A stretch of 33,256 nt of DNA from a bacterium (GTDB lineage: Bacteria; Bacteroidota; Bacteroidia; NS11-12g; UBA9320), in the NCBI GenBank assembly GCA_018223105.1, contig JAAEYY010000013.1, positions 47,331 to 80,586 of the forward strand. Reading direction: 5' to 3'. A program made the position numbers and the translations under genes. Below the pieces are notes generated by a model. It saw only the letters and a program-made list of their open reading frames with translations. It was not told the DNA's origin and made no database searches. How positions within the stretch are numbered: the first letter of the stretch is position 1; every line of letters begins with the position of its first letter. Positions 22,238-31,800 of the stretch are shown here, in pieces.

Positions 22238-23701
22238 TTATTTAACCCCGCTCCTTGTATGTAATTCCAAAATTCTCTGCTTTTCCTTTTTGACTTCAGG
22301 TCGTTTTCTATGACCCCAAATCTTAGTGCGAGCATTTTTTCCGGATTCTACCAAATCTACGATAGGATATGGATAATCTTTTCCAATTTCAATACCTGCA
22401 AACTGCTGCTCCATAATGGTCATCTTCCACGGTTCATGTATATGCATGGCTTCTAAATTCCTAAGTTCAGGTACCCATTTCTTTATGAACTCTCCCTGCG
22501 GATCATGATCTTGGGATTGTTTAATCGGATTGTAGATTCTAATTGTGTTGATGCCCGTAGTGCCAGCTTGCATTTGAAATTGGGTGTAATGAATGCCGGG
22601 TTCATAGTCGAGGAAGAGCTGTGCAAGATGATAAACTCCTCTTCTCCAATCCTGATCCAAATGATGGCAGAGAAATGAAACCAACATTGCTCTCATCCTA
22701 AAATTGATCCAACCTGTTTCATGTAGTGCTCGCATACAGGCATCCACAAGTGGGAAGCCCGTCCTGCCTTCTTTCCATGCATTCAAGTGCTCATCATTGT
22801 TATCTCGCTCAAGCAGTTCATAACCTCTATTGACACAATGAATCTCATACTCACATTCTACTTCAAACTTCTGTATAAAGTGACAATGCCATTTTAATCT
22901 TGTAAGAAAACCTCCGAAAGCTCTTTTGTGATTTGCTCTTTCCGGATGATTCCGAATGAACTGATAAGCCTGTTTTACACTCAAATTACCCCATGCCAGA
23001 TATGGAGATATTCGCGAACAAGAAATCCTGCTCTCAGCTGGTTTAGAGATGTGTTTGGAGTAGTTTTTTCCTCGATCTTCAGCAAATGATTTTAAATATT
23101 TCCAAGCTGCTAATTCTCCTGCAGGTTGAAAGTTATTATGGCAGTTCTGCAGTTTGCTTTCAAGGTCCGGTGGAAGATTATACTTGTGCTCTAAAGCCGG
23201 CAAGTCACTTTTGGATATTGAGTTTTCAATCAATGATGTATGCATTGTTTGATACCAGAGCTTATCCCAACGTTTTCGGTTTCTAATGCCTCGAATAACA
23301 CCATTACATTGGAACTCAGTCCAGGAGACCCTATATTCATCTAAAAGTCGCTTTACGGCTTTGTCTCGTTCCCAGCTTTTTATAATTCCACTTTCTTGAT
23401 AGCTAAAGATTTTATTTATTTCATGATGTTCAATCAGAAAATGGAATACATCAAGTGAAGAGCCATAGAAGAAATCAACTTTTCTATGCCACTGACTCAG
23501 TTGATGATTAAGGTCGGAAATAGAATGATAAATAAACTGCAGATGACGAGTGGAAGTGTCCGAATGCCCAATGAGGTCTTGATCCATGATATAAACAATT
23601 TTATAATCAAGATCTGATTCCTCTGCCGCTTGCAGAGCTGCATGATCTCTAATGCGAAGATCTCGCTTCAGCCAAACAATATTAATCTTTTGTGTCTTCA
23701 C
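22238..23701 (-). CDS. Cryptochrome/DNA photolyase-family flavoprotein
   Basis: 487 residues, cytoplasmic. Residues 6-135 form the N-terminal alpha/beta antenna domain ([14 protein letters not shown]), and 200-487 the helical FAD-binding domain ([56 protein letters not shown]). In the stretch that normally reads D-x-D-x-x-x-N before WQW, this protein has [17 protein letters not shown]; by my hand alignment H371 takes the place of the Asn that contacts FAD N5 in E. coli photolyase (N378). The family is often called photolyase, but a light-sensing or a different repair role is possible. Its start overlaps the stop of the upstream flavin-binding gene by 4 bp (23698-23701), so the two are translationally coupled. 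It is last in a three-gene operon. Confidence 0.88.
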   Translation of the reverse strand: MKTQKINIVWLKRDLRIRDHAALQAAEESDLDYKIVYIMDQDLIGHSDTSTRHLQFIYHSISDLNHQLSQWHRKVDFFYGSSLDVFHFLIEHHEINKIFSYQESGIIKSWERDKAVKRLLDEYRVSWTEFQCNGVIRGIRNRKRWDKLWYQTMHTSLIENSISKSDLPALEHKYNLPPDLESKLQNCHNNFQPAGELAAWKYLKSFAEDRGKNYSKHISKPAESRISCSRISPYLAWGNLSVKQAYQFIRNHPERANHKRAFGGFLTRLKWHCHFIQKFEVECEYEIHCVNRGYELLERDNNDEHLNAWKEGRTGFPLVDACMRALHETGWINFRMRAMLVSFLCHHLDQDWRRGVYHLAQLFLDYEPGIHYTQFQMQAGTTGINTIRIYNPIKQSQDHDPQGEFIKKWVPELRNLEAMHIHEPWKMTIMEQQFAGIEIGKDYPYPIVDLVESGKNARTKIWGHRKRPEVKKEKQRILELHTRSGVK

Positions 23702-24783
23702 AGCTCTTTTTTACACTTTTTCCAGTATGCAAAAAATGAAGGGTAATAGCCTTTGACACTAAACATCCAGTCTCGCTCCTCCTGCTTTCCACTGAAATGT
23801 GTATTTAATGGGTGCTCTTTGAAGATGAAATTGCTATTTCCTGTGAGCTTTTGTAGTTCCTTAATTTCACCTACAAAAACCTTAAGTCCGGGGATGTTTT
23901 TACCAAGTGATAATGCAAAGTCAAGCGATTTTTTAGAAACAGGATATTTTTCAAAAACTGAAGGCTCAAGAAGCAAAATGCGATTAAATTCTCCTTCATT
24001 ATACCATCTTGGATCAAGATTGTAGTAAGTGTAAAGCAAAGTCTCAAGGTTCTTGTTAATGCTGATGTCTTGCCTTTCCGGAAGTGGAGTGCTAAGTTTA
24101 ATCTTGTCGATATTATTAAGTTCTTGCGGCACTCCCATTTGAGCTAAATGTTCATATGAAACATCAAGAAAAGTGTCCTGCTGATCGGTATGACAGTATT
24201 TGTTAATATTGGCTTGATTAGCGTTGTATTTCTTGTTAGAATTAGCACCGGCAACCCATTGCCAACTTAGGGCATTACTGGCCCAGTCCCCGTCTAGTAA
24301 ATGATAATACATCCACTGAGCCGGTATCTTCCAATGACACTTTCCAATATTACAGGCTAAAGCTGCGATGTACATGCGCACGTGATTATGAATGTATCCG
24401 GTCTTGTAGAAGTTTGTAATAGCCTGATCTATTGCTTTAATTCCCGTTTCCGCGTTCTCAATGGATTGAGGAAGTCCATAATGCAGAACATCCTCCTGGG
24501 GCCTCTTTAAATCCTCATTAATTTCATCCGCTTTAGCGATCCAGATTTGTTGCCAGTAATCTCTCCATGCAAGTTCTTGCACGAATTTCTCTACCTTGTA
24601 AAAGGGGAGACTACGCTGCAGTACTTCGTCCATCACTTGCTTCGTAGAAATTACACCTCTCGAAATGTAAGGCGATAAATAAGTTACTGCACCATCAATG
24701 AAATTTCGACTCCGACCATAATCAACCGGATCAACACCGGCCATACGTTCCAAAATTTCAGAATATGAGGTCGGGAAGTTCAT
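23698..24783 (-). CDS. Photolyase-like FAD-binding protein lacking the N-terminal antenna domain
   Basis: 361 residues. The protein begins directly in the helical FAD domain (about 20-225): [13 protein letters not shown] (34-46), [12 protein letters not shown] (70-81), [15 protein letters not shown] (133-147), then [18 protein letters not shown] (162-179), with the N5-contacting Asn retained as N170. The usual alpha/beta photolyase domain is missing at the front. Residues 245-361 contain [20 protein letters not shown] and [15 protein letters not shown], which resemble the second half of that alpha/beta domain moved to the C-terminus. Function is uncertain: a repair enzyme, or a partner of the adjacent cryptochrome. 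It overlaps the DUF2805 gene at 24780-24783 and the cryptochrome gene at 23698-23701, so all three are coupled. The flavin-domain call is firm; the domain rearrangement is my inference. Confidence 0.82.
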   Translation of the reverse strand: MNFPTSYSEILERMAGVDPVDYGRSRNFIDGAVTYLSPYISRGVISTKQVMDEVLQRSLPFYKVEKFVQELAWRDYWQQIWIAKADEINEDLKRPQEDVLHYGLPQSIENAETGIKAIDQAITNFYKTGYIHNHVRMYIAALACNIGKCHWKIPAQWMYYHLLDGDWASNALSWQWVAGANSNKKYNANQANINKYCHTDQQDTFLDVSYEHLAQMGVPQELNNIDKIKLSTPLPERQDISINKNLETLLYTYYNLDPRWYNEGEFNRILLLEPSVFEKYPVSKKSLDFALSLGKNIPGLKVFVGEIKELQKLTGNSNFIFKEHPLNTHFSGKQEERDWMFSVKGYYPSFFAYWKKCKKEL

Positions 24784-25064
24784 CTTTTTGAGATTTTATT
24801 ATTGGAGATGATGCGCTGCCTGCTGCATTTGAAGCGATCAATTCCGCTAGGCCTTTTCTTAAGATGTTTTAAGCTTACACCACTATTCACTCGTTTGCGC
24901 CATCGTTTGAAGCTATTTGTTTTAAGTTGCTTACGCATGAGTTTGATCACCTCAGACTCATTCATGTCAAATTGAGCTTCTATGGCTTCGAAAGGAGTAC
25001 GGTCTTCCCAAGCCATTTCAATAATGCGGTCGATGTCTCTGGTACTAAGCTGCATAGCTGCCAA
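24780..25064 (-). CDS. DUF2805 (TIGR03643) family small basic protein
   Basis: 94 residues. The first 60 match the DUF2805/TIGR03643 pattern: STRDIDRIIEMAWEDRTPFE, then MNESEVIKLMRKQLKTNSFKRWRKRV. This is a helix-turn-helix-like arrangement, and the protein is strongly basic towards its C-terminus (HLKKRPSGIDRFKCSRQRI), which would suit nucleic acid binding. The function of the family is not known; I recall it occurring beside photolyase-type genes, as here. The start could be 25064 or the Met three codons later (25055). The stop overlaps the next gene by ATGA. It is the first gene of the operon. Confidence 0.8.
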   Translation of the reverse strand: MAAMQLSTRDIDRIIEMAWEDRTPFEAIEAQFDMNESEVIKLMRKQLKTNSFKRWRKRVNSGVSLKHLKKRPSGIDRFKCSRQRIISNNKISKR

Positions 25065-25121
25065 AAGAACATTTATAATGACCCTTTGTTTGAAGAGAAT
25101 CTAAGAAATAAAGGGAATGTC

Positions 25122-26945
25122 TTAATTCAAACCTGCCACAAAATCACGAAATACTTTCTTGTGATGAGCTAAATCCAAATTAGGTGAAACCGCTACACGT
25201 ACGATGTAATCTTTGTCGCCTTCTTTTGTGGTTCCTTGTGTTGAAGTTGCCGGTATAGTCCAGTAACACCCTTTCAATTGGCCATAGCTGACACAGAATT
25301 TGCTTTCACTCGGAATTTCAGTGATCATAGCATTAATTAATTTTAGGTTCAATGCTCTTTTATGAGCTTCACGTTCAGCTTCATTAGCGCCTTTGGTTGG
25401 AAGATCAAGAGAAAATACAGAAGGGGTAAAGCCTTGCTCCGCAAGTTCTTTTGAGACAAAATTGATCTTTGCTTCAGGCAATTCTTTCTCAATAAAGTCT
25501 ACAAACTCCCTCGTGTTTCTATAGGCATCGGCAATTCTTTGATTCATCGAAGGCATTTGCTCCGCTAGCAAGTCTATCTGAAGATTTGTAGCTTCATTAT
25601 CGCAGAGCCTCAGATGCAAATCAATTTTGCTCATGAGAGGTTCCGCCTTTTTGTTGGAAGTGCAATATCCGGCAGTACATTTTCCTCCACTGGGGAATTT
25701 TGAACCGCTTACATAGGCAATAGTCTTGATGGAAGAGAGTATTTCATTCTCGCCCAAGAAATGGGTGTTAGGACAGAACGTTTGGTCAAGGATAAACACC
25801 GGCTCATTGGCCTTGTTTCCTTTAGTTGTTTTTCGCTCCTTACTCAAAGCCTCTTGTAACTTGATTAGATTAGGCACTTCAACTCTCGGGTTAGTTGGGA
25901 TTTCAACAATGATATAAGGTACAGCATCTTCTGCTGCAACTTGGTCCAACACTCGATTAAGGCTGTTGACCATACTGTGTTCCCCATCCACGGGAAGGTC
26001 GAGCACTTGTACATGATCCAGGCATGCAGCTACTCTTCTGGCCTGATCATTCGTTCCACCGTAACAGTTTGGAGGTACAATAAATCTAATCGCTTTGCCT
26101 TTGTGGTTTTCTTGGGCATCATGTATTAAACCCATCATGATAGCATATTGCATTGAAAGTCCGCTGGATGCAACAACAGCTTGAGTATCACTTTCTGTAA
26201 TCTGTTTTATTAAATCGAGAACTTTCGCCTTGTTGCTTGCTACATTCACAGGTTCTGATTCCGGTTCGGAGCTATCAATAAATCGCTGTAAAGCAATTTT
26301 CGTATCAGCAGGAGTCATAGCAATGGTCTCTCTTCGCCTTACATGCTGAATTTCAGAAATATAGGCCTCGTGCTGATTGTCTTTTACAAGCAGGATGCTG
26401 CCTAAATCGTTATAGTTTATAAAGATATCCGCTTCTGAGCTGAGGTCGAAATTACAGATGTTGTTTTGCTTAGAAAGTATTACAGTAGTCCCTTGATAGC
26501 CAGAAGTAGCAGCATCTAATTGCTGAAGGTCAAAATTGTATCCATAAACGCTTTTAATAATATCCGCATCGAAAGAAGCAGGAAGTTGATCTTTATAAAT
26601 AATTCTTGTGTTTTTAGAAGCCAAAAGGTTCTTCCTAAGAACAGCTAGAATAGGAGTGATTTTTGAGGAAAAGCAGATTACACGTTCTGATTTTAGACCA
26701 TGCTGATTTGAGATGGCCCATTCAAGTACACAAGAAAGAGGGTGACCTAATCGAATATAATCGTATGCCGTAGGTAAATTGCTTAGTGCTGCTTGGTCAG
26801 AGATGTTGTTTTTGTACAGAGTCTCAAACTCATGTAAGAATTGAGATTTTGCTCTTTCTTCTTCATAAATATCCAGACGGTGGGTAGTTAGTTTTAACCA
26901 ATCTTCAGGCATGTTTGCCAGTACTTCTTTCAAATAATTAAACAT
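25122..26945 (-). CDS. PLP-dependent enzyme of the Cys/Met metabolism family, long N-terminal extension
   Basis: 607 residues, cytoplasmic. From about residue 235 it is a fold-type I enzyme of the cystathionine gamma-synthase/gamma-lyase family: VVASSGLSMQYAIMMGL (257-273), PNCYGGTND (292-300), VEIPTNPRVEVPNL (347-360), cofactor-contacting D387 in FILDQTF, and the Schiff-base lysine K416 in YVSGSKFPSGG. The C-terminal lobe reads YIVRVAVSPNLD near the end. The family usually has about 380-400 residues; here some 230 extra residues with no recognised motif precede it, resembling the layout of fungal cystathionine gamma-synthases (about 600 residues). The likely reaction is gamma-replacement or elimination in methionine/cysteine metabolism, with the substrate unknown. 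It is monocistronic and divergent from the peptidase gene. Confidence 0.85.
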   Translation of the reverse strand: MFNYLKEVLANMPEDWLKLTTHRLDIYEEERAKSQFLHEFETLYKNNISDQAALSNLPTAYDYIRLGHPLSCVLEWAISNQHGLKSERVICFSSKITPILAVLRKNLLASKNTRIIYKDQLPASFDADIIKSVYGYNFDLQQLDAATSGYQGTTVILSKQNNICNFDLSSEADIFINYNDLGSILLVKDNQHEAYISEIQHVRRRETIAMTPADTKIALQRFIDSSEPESEPVNVASNKAKVLDLIKQITESDTQAVVASSGLSMQYAIMMGLIHDAQENHKGKAIRFIVPPNCYGGTNDQARRVAACLDHVQVLDLPVDGEHSMVNSLNRVLDQVAAEDAVPYIIVEIPTNPRVEVPNLIKLQEALSKERKTTKGNKANEPVFILDQTFCPNTHFLGENEILSSIKTIAYVSGSKFPSGGKCTAGYCTSNKKAEPLMSKIDLHLRLCDNEATNLQIDLLAEQMPSMNQRIADAYRNTREFVDFIEKELPEAKINFVSKELAEQGFTPSVFSLDLPTKGANEAEREAHKRALNLKLINAMITEIPSESKFCVSYGQLKGCYWTIPATSTQGTTKEGDKDYIVRVAVSPNLDLAHHKKVFRDFVAGLN

Positions 26946-27148
26946 ACGATTACAGATTTTTTTGGATTTCAGCCACCTTCATCAATATGGCGATAGCCTC
27001 AAACTCAATTCTCGTGCAATAGTACAAAATCCATTCACCATAAAATAAGTGTCGTTGGCTGATTTATTATCTCAGTTCACCACAAAGTTCTAGTTTCAAG
27101 CTATTTACAAATAGACATTTGCTTCAACAAATGGCATTAGCCAATTAA

Positions 27149-28480
27149 ATGAAAACAATCATGAAATTTCAAATTCAAATCCTTTGGGTGCTTGCAATTA
27201 CTACCTCTATTCTTTTTAATGCTTGCAAGGAAAAAGAAGACGACCCGGTAAAAGTGGAGGAAGAAGAAAAAAGTTATAAAGACATAAAGAACGACGACTG
27301 GAGAAACCATATTGGTGATACTCTGGAATTAACCGGGTTCATTAAGCTCAATGATGATGGTTCCGGTGTTCTATTTATTGATAAAAAGGATGTCGATATC
27401 AATGGTTTGGTTGATGAATCGCGATACATCGCTCTTGGGAGTGAAAACTTGCGAGGTTTGAAGAAGGATAGTAATTACTTGTCGGAGTTAAAAATAAGAG
27501 GCGTTATTAGAGCCACGACCTTAGAAGAAAGACAAAGTTTAAGAGAACTTGTAGGCGACATCTCACAATTTGAACTAAAGCTAGTGGAAACACCTTTAGT
27601 TATAACTCCCGGAACAACACCTCCTCCTCCAATAGATCCATGCGTTCTAAACCCTTCACTTTGCTCATTTGCAGGTCAGGCTCAATCCGATAGATATGCA
27701 TTACTTTATAGCGGTGGAATGAATCCCGATAAAGCGTATATCCGATATTGGAATGACATGGTGCTCTACTACAATATGCTGATTAATTTATATGAATACG
27801 ATCCTGATCACATTATAGTGGTATACAAGGATGGAGTAGGCGAAGACAATACCATGCCGGTTGATTTTGCAGCAAACCCGGCTGGTGTAAATCAGGCATT
27901 GACCATTCTTGAAAATGAGATGACTGAGATTGATAAGTTCTTCTTTTTTACTACAAATCACGGAGGTACAAGATCTGATAATGGGAGTCCGGCAGTGGAT
28001 GACGAAAGCTGGGATGGAGACAATACCGACGAGACCATATTCTATTACAACAGCAGTTCCATTGCTTATGATGACGACGTTGTTGAGTGGATTGAAAGAC
28101 TGTCTTTTAAAAGTATGATTTGTGTTATGGAGCAGTGCTTCAGTGGAGGATTGATCTACGATCTAAGAGGTGAGAATAGATTCGTAATGACCGCAGCAAC
28201 TGAAACTCAGGTTTCTTATGGTGGAGCAGTATATGATGACTTTGTGATGCTGCTAGCTTCGGCACTTATCGGAACTCATCAGTTGGACAATACCCCGGTT
28301 GATGCTGATGCAAACAACGATGGCAAAGTATCCTTGACCGAAGCATTCCGTTGGGCCTCTGACAACGACACCAGAGATGAAATTCCGCAATACGAAGATT
28401 CAGGAGAAGGCTTCTCAGTTAGCAATCCAACTCCAAATGGATTTGATGGAGCTGCCGGGAGTGAGGTTTTTGGGTTTTAG
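27149..28480 (+). CDS. Caspase-fold (C13/legumain-like) cysteine peptidase lipoprotein with EF-hand loop
   Basis: 443 residues. The lipobox ILFNAC (C26) is followed by KEKEDDPVKVEEEE, a Lys/acidic pattern like the Bacteroidota surface-export signal, so the protein is probably on the cell surface. Residues 40-150 form an OB-like or beta-rich unknown region, followed by a Pro-rich linker (154-164, TPPPPIDPC). From 180 the sequence has the caspase/legumain layout: strand YALLYSGG, catalytic H271 in FFFFTTNHGG and C330 in ICVMEQCFSGG, both preceded by hydrophobic strands. A textbook EF-hand loop lies at 387-398 (D387, N389, D391, G392, E398), suggesting calcium control or stabilisation. The target is unknown. 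A strong terminator follows at 28500-28531. It is transcribed alone. Confidence 0.85.
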   Translation: MKTIMKFQIQILWVLAITTSILFNACKEKEDDPVKVEEEEKSYKDIKNDDWRNHIGDTLELTGFIKLNDDGSGVLFIDKKDVDINGLVDESRYIALGSENLRGLKKDSNYLSELKIRGVIRATTLEERQSLRELVGDISQFELKLVETPLVITPGTTPPPPIDPCVLNPSLCSFAGQAQSDRYALLYSGGMNPDKAYIRYWNDMVLYYNMLINLYEYDPDHIIVVYKDGVGEDNTMPVDFAANPAGVNQALTILENEMTEIDKFFFFTTNHGGTRSDNGSPAVDDESWDGDNTDETIFYYNSSSIAYDDDVVEWIERLSFKSMICVMEQCFSGGLIYDLRGENRFVMTAATETQVSYGGAVYDDFVMLLASALIGTHQLDNTPVDADANNDGKVSLTEAFRWASDNDTRDEIPQYEDSGEGFSVSNPTPNGFDGAAGSEVFGF

Positions 28481-28499
28481 AAAAAGTTTTGGAAATAAT

Positions 28500-28531
28500 G
28501 AGGTCTCCTGGAAGGGGGACCTCTTTTTTTT
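28500..28531 (+). terminator. Rho-independent terminator of the peptidase gene
   Basis: Stem GAGGTCTCC (28500-28508) pairs with GGGGACCTC (28515-28523) with one G-U pair, loop TGGAAG, followed by eight T (28524-28531). It begins 20 nt after the peptidase stop codon. Confidence 0.9.
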
Positions 28532-28565
28532 GTGAAGTTTAAAGCTCAAATAGTTTGGTTTTCTG

Positions 28566-28589
28566 GCTCAATTTTATCAGGAATTGAGC
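28566..28589. repeat. Isolated inverted repeat in the intergenic region
   Basis: GCTCAATT (28566-28573), an 8-nt loop, then AATTGAGC (28582-28589). It is not followed by a T-run on either strand, so it is not a standard terminator. No function is assigned. Confidence 0.5.
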
Positions 28590-28783
28590 TCCAATTAGAG
28601 ATTGAATGAACTTCAAAAGTTTGCCTTATTTAGAAGCAGCATCGAAGAAACTGCGGTAGTTATTTTGTTTTAGGGAATTGGAAATTTGATAAACCGGATA
28701 CACTGACCATATCAATCCTCGCTAGTATTTTCCTGCTTTAAGTGGTCAAGTACTGCGTTCCAAATACGTTATAGCGCATAGAA

Positions 28784-28817
28784 TAAAAAAAGGGGAAAGA
28801 TTCCGCTTTCCCCTTTT
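28784..28817 (-). terminator. Rho-independent terminator of the nucleotidase gene
   Basis: A 12-bp perfect stem, AAAAGGGGAAAG (28788-28799) with CTTTCCCCTTTT (28806-28817), loop ATTCCG. On the minus strand it is followed by a T-run (28784-28790 is all A on the plus strand). It lies just past the stop at 28836 and may also work on the plus strand. Confidence 0.9.
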
Positions 28818-28835
28818 CATTTCTATTTCGTTGTT

Positions 28836-31800
28836 TTAGTTCGAAATAATAATTTTACCTGAGGTCTTGATGCCTTGATTTTCTATTGTATAAAAATAGA
28901 TTCCGGCAGTTCCTAAGACTTCATTTTTTAAGGTCAGGTGTGAATTAAATTCTTGAGTTAGAATTTCTGCTCCAACCTGATTGTAAATCGTTAATTGTGT
29001 TGCTTGAGTGTTGTTTACTCTAAAGTTTACAACACCTGTACTTGGATTGGGGTATACCTGTAAACCAATTTCTGCTATACTTACGTCATCAACAGAATTT
29101 ACTAATTGTTCGCCCATTTCAAATACTGCAACTGAGCCGCTCACTTCATAAGTAACTACAAGCAGAGCCGTGCGGTTTGGACTCTGGTCAGCAGGAATAA
29201 ATACAAGTCCTTCCGGCGCCAAATTACCTGATGTACCGGCTTCAGGATCACCTGAAAAGTCTCGAGTACTGATGTAACGTGCGAACGTCGGATTATTTGG
29301 ATCTGAGATATCATAAATTACAATACCACCAACTCGCTCTAGTCCAACGAAAGCATAGATTTTACCATCTACTTCACCAATAGTTACGCCTTCCGGTTCA
29401 GGACCTTTGTCATCACTTCGATTATCAAAATTATTTTCATCGTTTGTTGCGTTGAAGAAGTCAGGATTTCTCTGAGCAGTAATTTGCTCAAAAGCATTTT
29501 TACTATCCCAAACGACATTACCTGTGCTTGCATTCCATATTGTAAATGAACGAGCTCCGTAGCTATAAATTTCATCGTAATCGCCGTCGCCATCAGTGTC
29601 GCCATCTACTAGCGATGCTTTTAGTCTACCAAGTTCTGCATCTCTTTGAAGAATATCTGCATAAGGGAAAGCTGTCGGGTCCAAATCAAGATCTTTAACT
29701 CTGGTTTCGTCAATAAAAGATAAAACATCGTCTCCACCTGATTCGTACTCATACTCGCGTGCATCTCCCTCATTTGCAGTGATCAAATATGTAGTTCCAT
29801 TAACTTCATAAGAGGAAATGGCGTCTGGCATATATAAACCTTTAACCGGCCATTGTGCAATGAAAATCCCATCGTCGCGGTTACTTGCATCTAAACCATT
29901 TCCAGCTTGCATATGATCTTTCGTTCCTAGTGGAAGTAAAGCTGTAACAGTAGCTGTTTCAATATTTACTATAGCTAATGCATTGTTCTCCTGACACGTT
30001 ACATATGCGGTAGTTCCTTTTATAGTAATGTATTCCGGCTCAATATCTTGGGCAAGAGTTACAGGTGTATCATCAGCTTTGTCGCCTTCTCCCATAGAAG
30101 ATCTTCCGAATAGCCTAATACCTGAAGGTGGGTTGGCATTAAATGATGTAAAATCAGCCGTCTCAACAGTACTGCTAGATAAGTTCCCTGTGTTTAATGT
30201 AATGATGCTGATGCTACCTTCAGGGTCATTTAAATAATCTCCGCTAGGCTCTCCTTCATTGGCAGTTAGAACTTTTGTTCCATCTTCATTAAAAGTAACC
30301 ATATCTGGTAAAGCACCTACAGTTACCTCGCCAAGTTTACTGAAGTCTGCGGCAGAATAAAATTCTACTCTGCCCGGATCTTGTTTAGGATCAGCTTCAA
30401 CAGCAACTGCAACAATATCGTCATATACAGCAACACTGTTTGGACTTCCGCCAAGATCAATAGATTCAATTAATTGTGGACTTGCAGGATTAGAAATATC
30501 CAGAACATGAATTTGATCGCTATTTGCGTCAGTAAAGAATACTTGATCACGCTTAGCATCAAATGCCGGAATTTCAGCTGCAGCCTCATCAAATACATCA
30601 CCCGGAACTTGGAAAGAACCAATCAGTTCGATATCAAGGACGTCAGTAAATGTTGCCGGTTCTTCATCTAATACGCGAAGTGTAGCTATTATTCGCTCAT
30701 CGTCTTCAGCATCTTCTTCTTCAAGAGCGTAAGGATTATTCATAGGGAAATTGGCTTTCATATATTCCGCCATAGCATCCTGTTCTCCACCAGTTGAGCT
30801 GATATCTGAGCTTAATCCCGGATCATTGCTAATTGTGGCATCCGGAAAGTCAGTAGGGTCACCAAATCCTACGCCGTCGTAGTAATTGATTCTTCTATTC
30901 GTGTAGTTTGCGATAGTAAATGGGTAGAGGTCGCCACCATTTGCTAAGAAGTTCAATGTTACAACATTAATAATAGTGGATGGATCTACAACCAACTCGC
31001 CATTTTGGACAATTGGCCATTCAGTGCCATTTGGTTTTTGTATGGTTATTTCTTGAATACGTTCACCCGGTGTAGTAACAACAACAGAATCTCCTAGTGA
31101 ACCACTAAGGACGTCTACCTCACTTGGTGTTCCCATTGGGTTGAAGGTGATTTTCATGCCAGCTATTTGCGGGAATGCTCCACTTGTAGCTCCCGGCGCA
31201 AATCCGGAAACAGAGTGCTCCATCACATCTTTTAATTCTTGAGCTGTTAATGAAAGTCTAACAAGACCATTGTTAAAACGTAAAGTAGCGCGAAGGTGAC
31301 CTTCTGTTACTGCATTATCTGCCGGTGGAAAGAACTCTAGATCATCAGGGTCATTAGTTCCGGCAGGTAGTTTAGATGTGCCAATTTCAGTTCTTATTCC
31401 TCCGCCATTTTTAATAGAAACATAAACTGTAGAGTCATTTGCCGGATTCAGTGTATTTGCATACCACAAATTTGCGTCTGCTGTGAGATTACCTAGGTTA
31501 GTTTCTTGAGTTCTAACTTGACTTCTACGTCCATCAAGATATACTGAAGAGTACCCAATTATGTTTTGGTATTGTGCGTTGATCACGGAAAGAACGCTAT
31601 CGCGAACTTCAATTACATCAGCATCAGGTGTGCCACCTACCATCGCCACATTGGCAGCTGTAGAAGCGTAAGCGCCACTGATAGCTGGGTCAATTGAATT
31701 AACATCTATCTTTCCATCTTGATCAAATTCTACAACTAATCGTCCAAGATATTTATAGTCTCCATCTACGTTTACAACGGCAACAGGATCACCGGAAGCG

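Larger units (their letters stand above)
28481..28835. other. Intergenic region between convergent genes
   Basis: 355 bp without a credible gene. It holds a plus-strand terminator near its left end, a minus-strand terminator near its right end, and an isolated 8-bp inverted repeat (28566-28589). The middle (about 28590-28780) shows nothing recognisable. Confidence 0.7.

Noticed and set aside
22086..22313. 75-codon plus-strand frame between the small protein and the cryptochrome gene
   Set aside because: It overlaps the ends of both minus-strand genes, has no start signal, and its sequence has no domain features.
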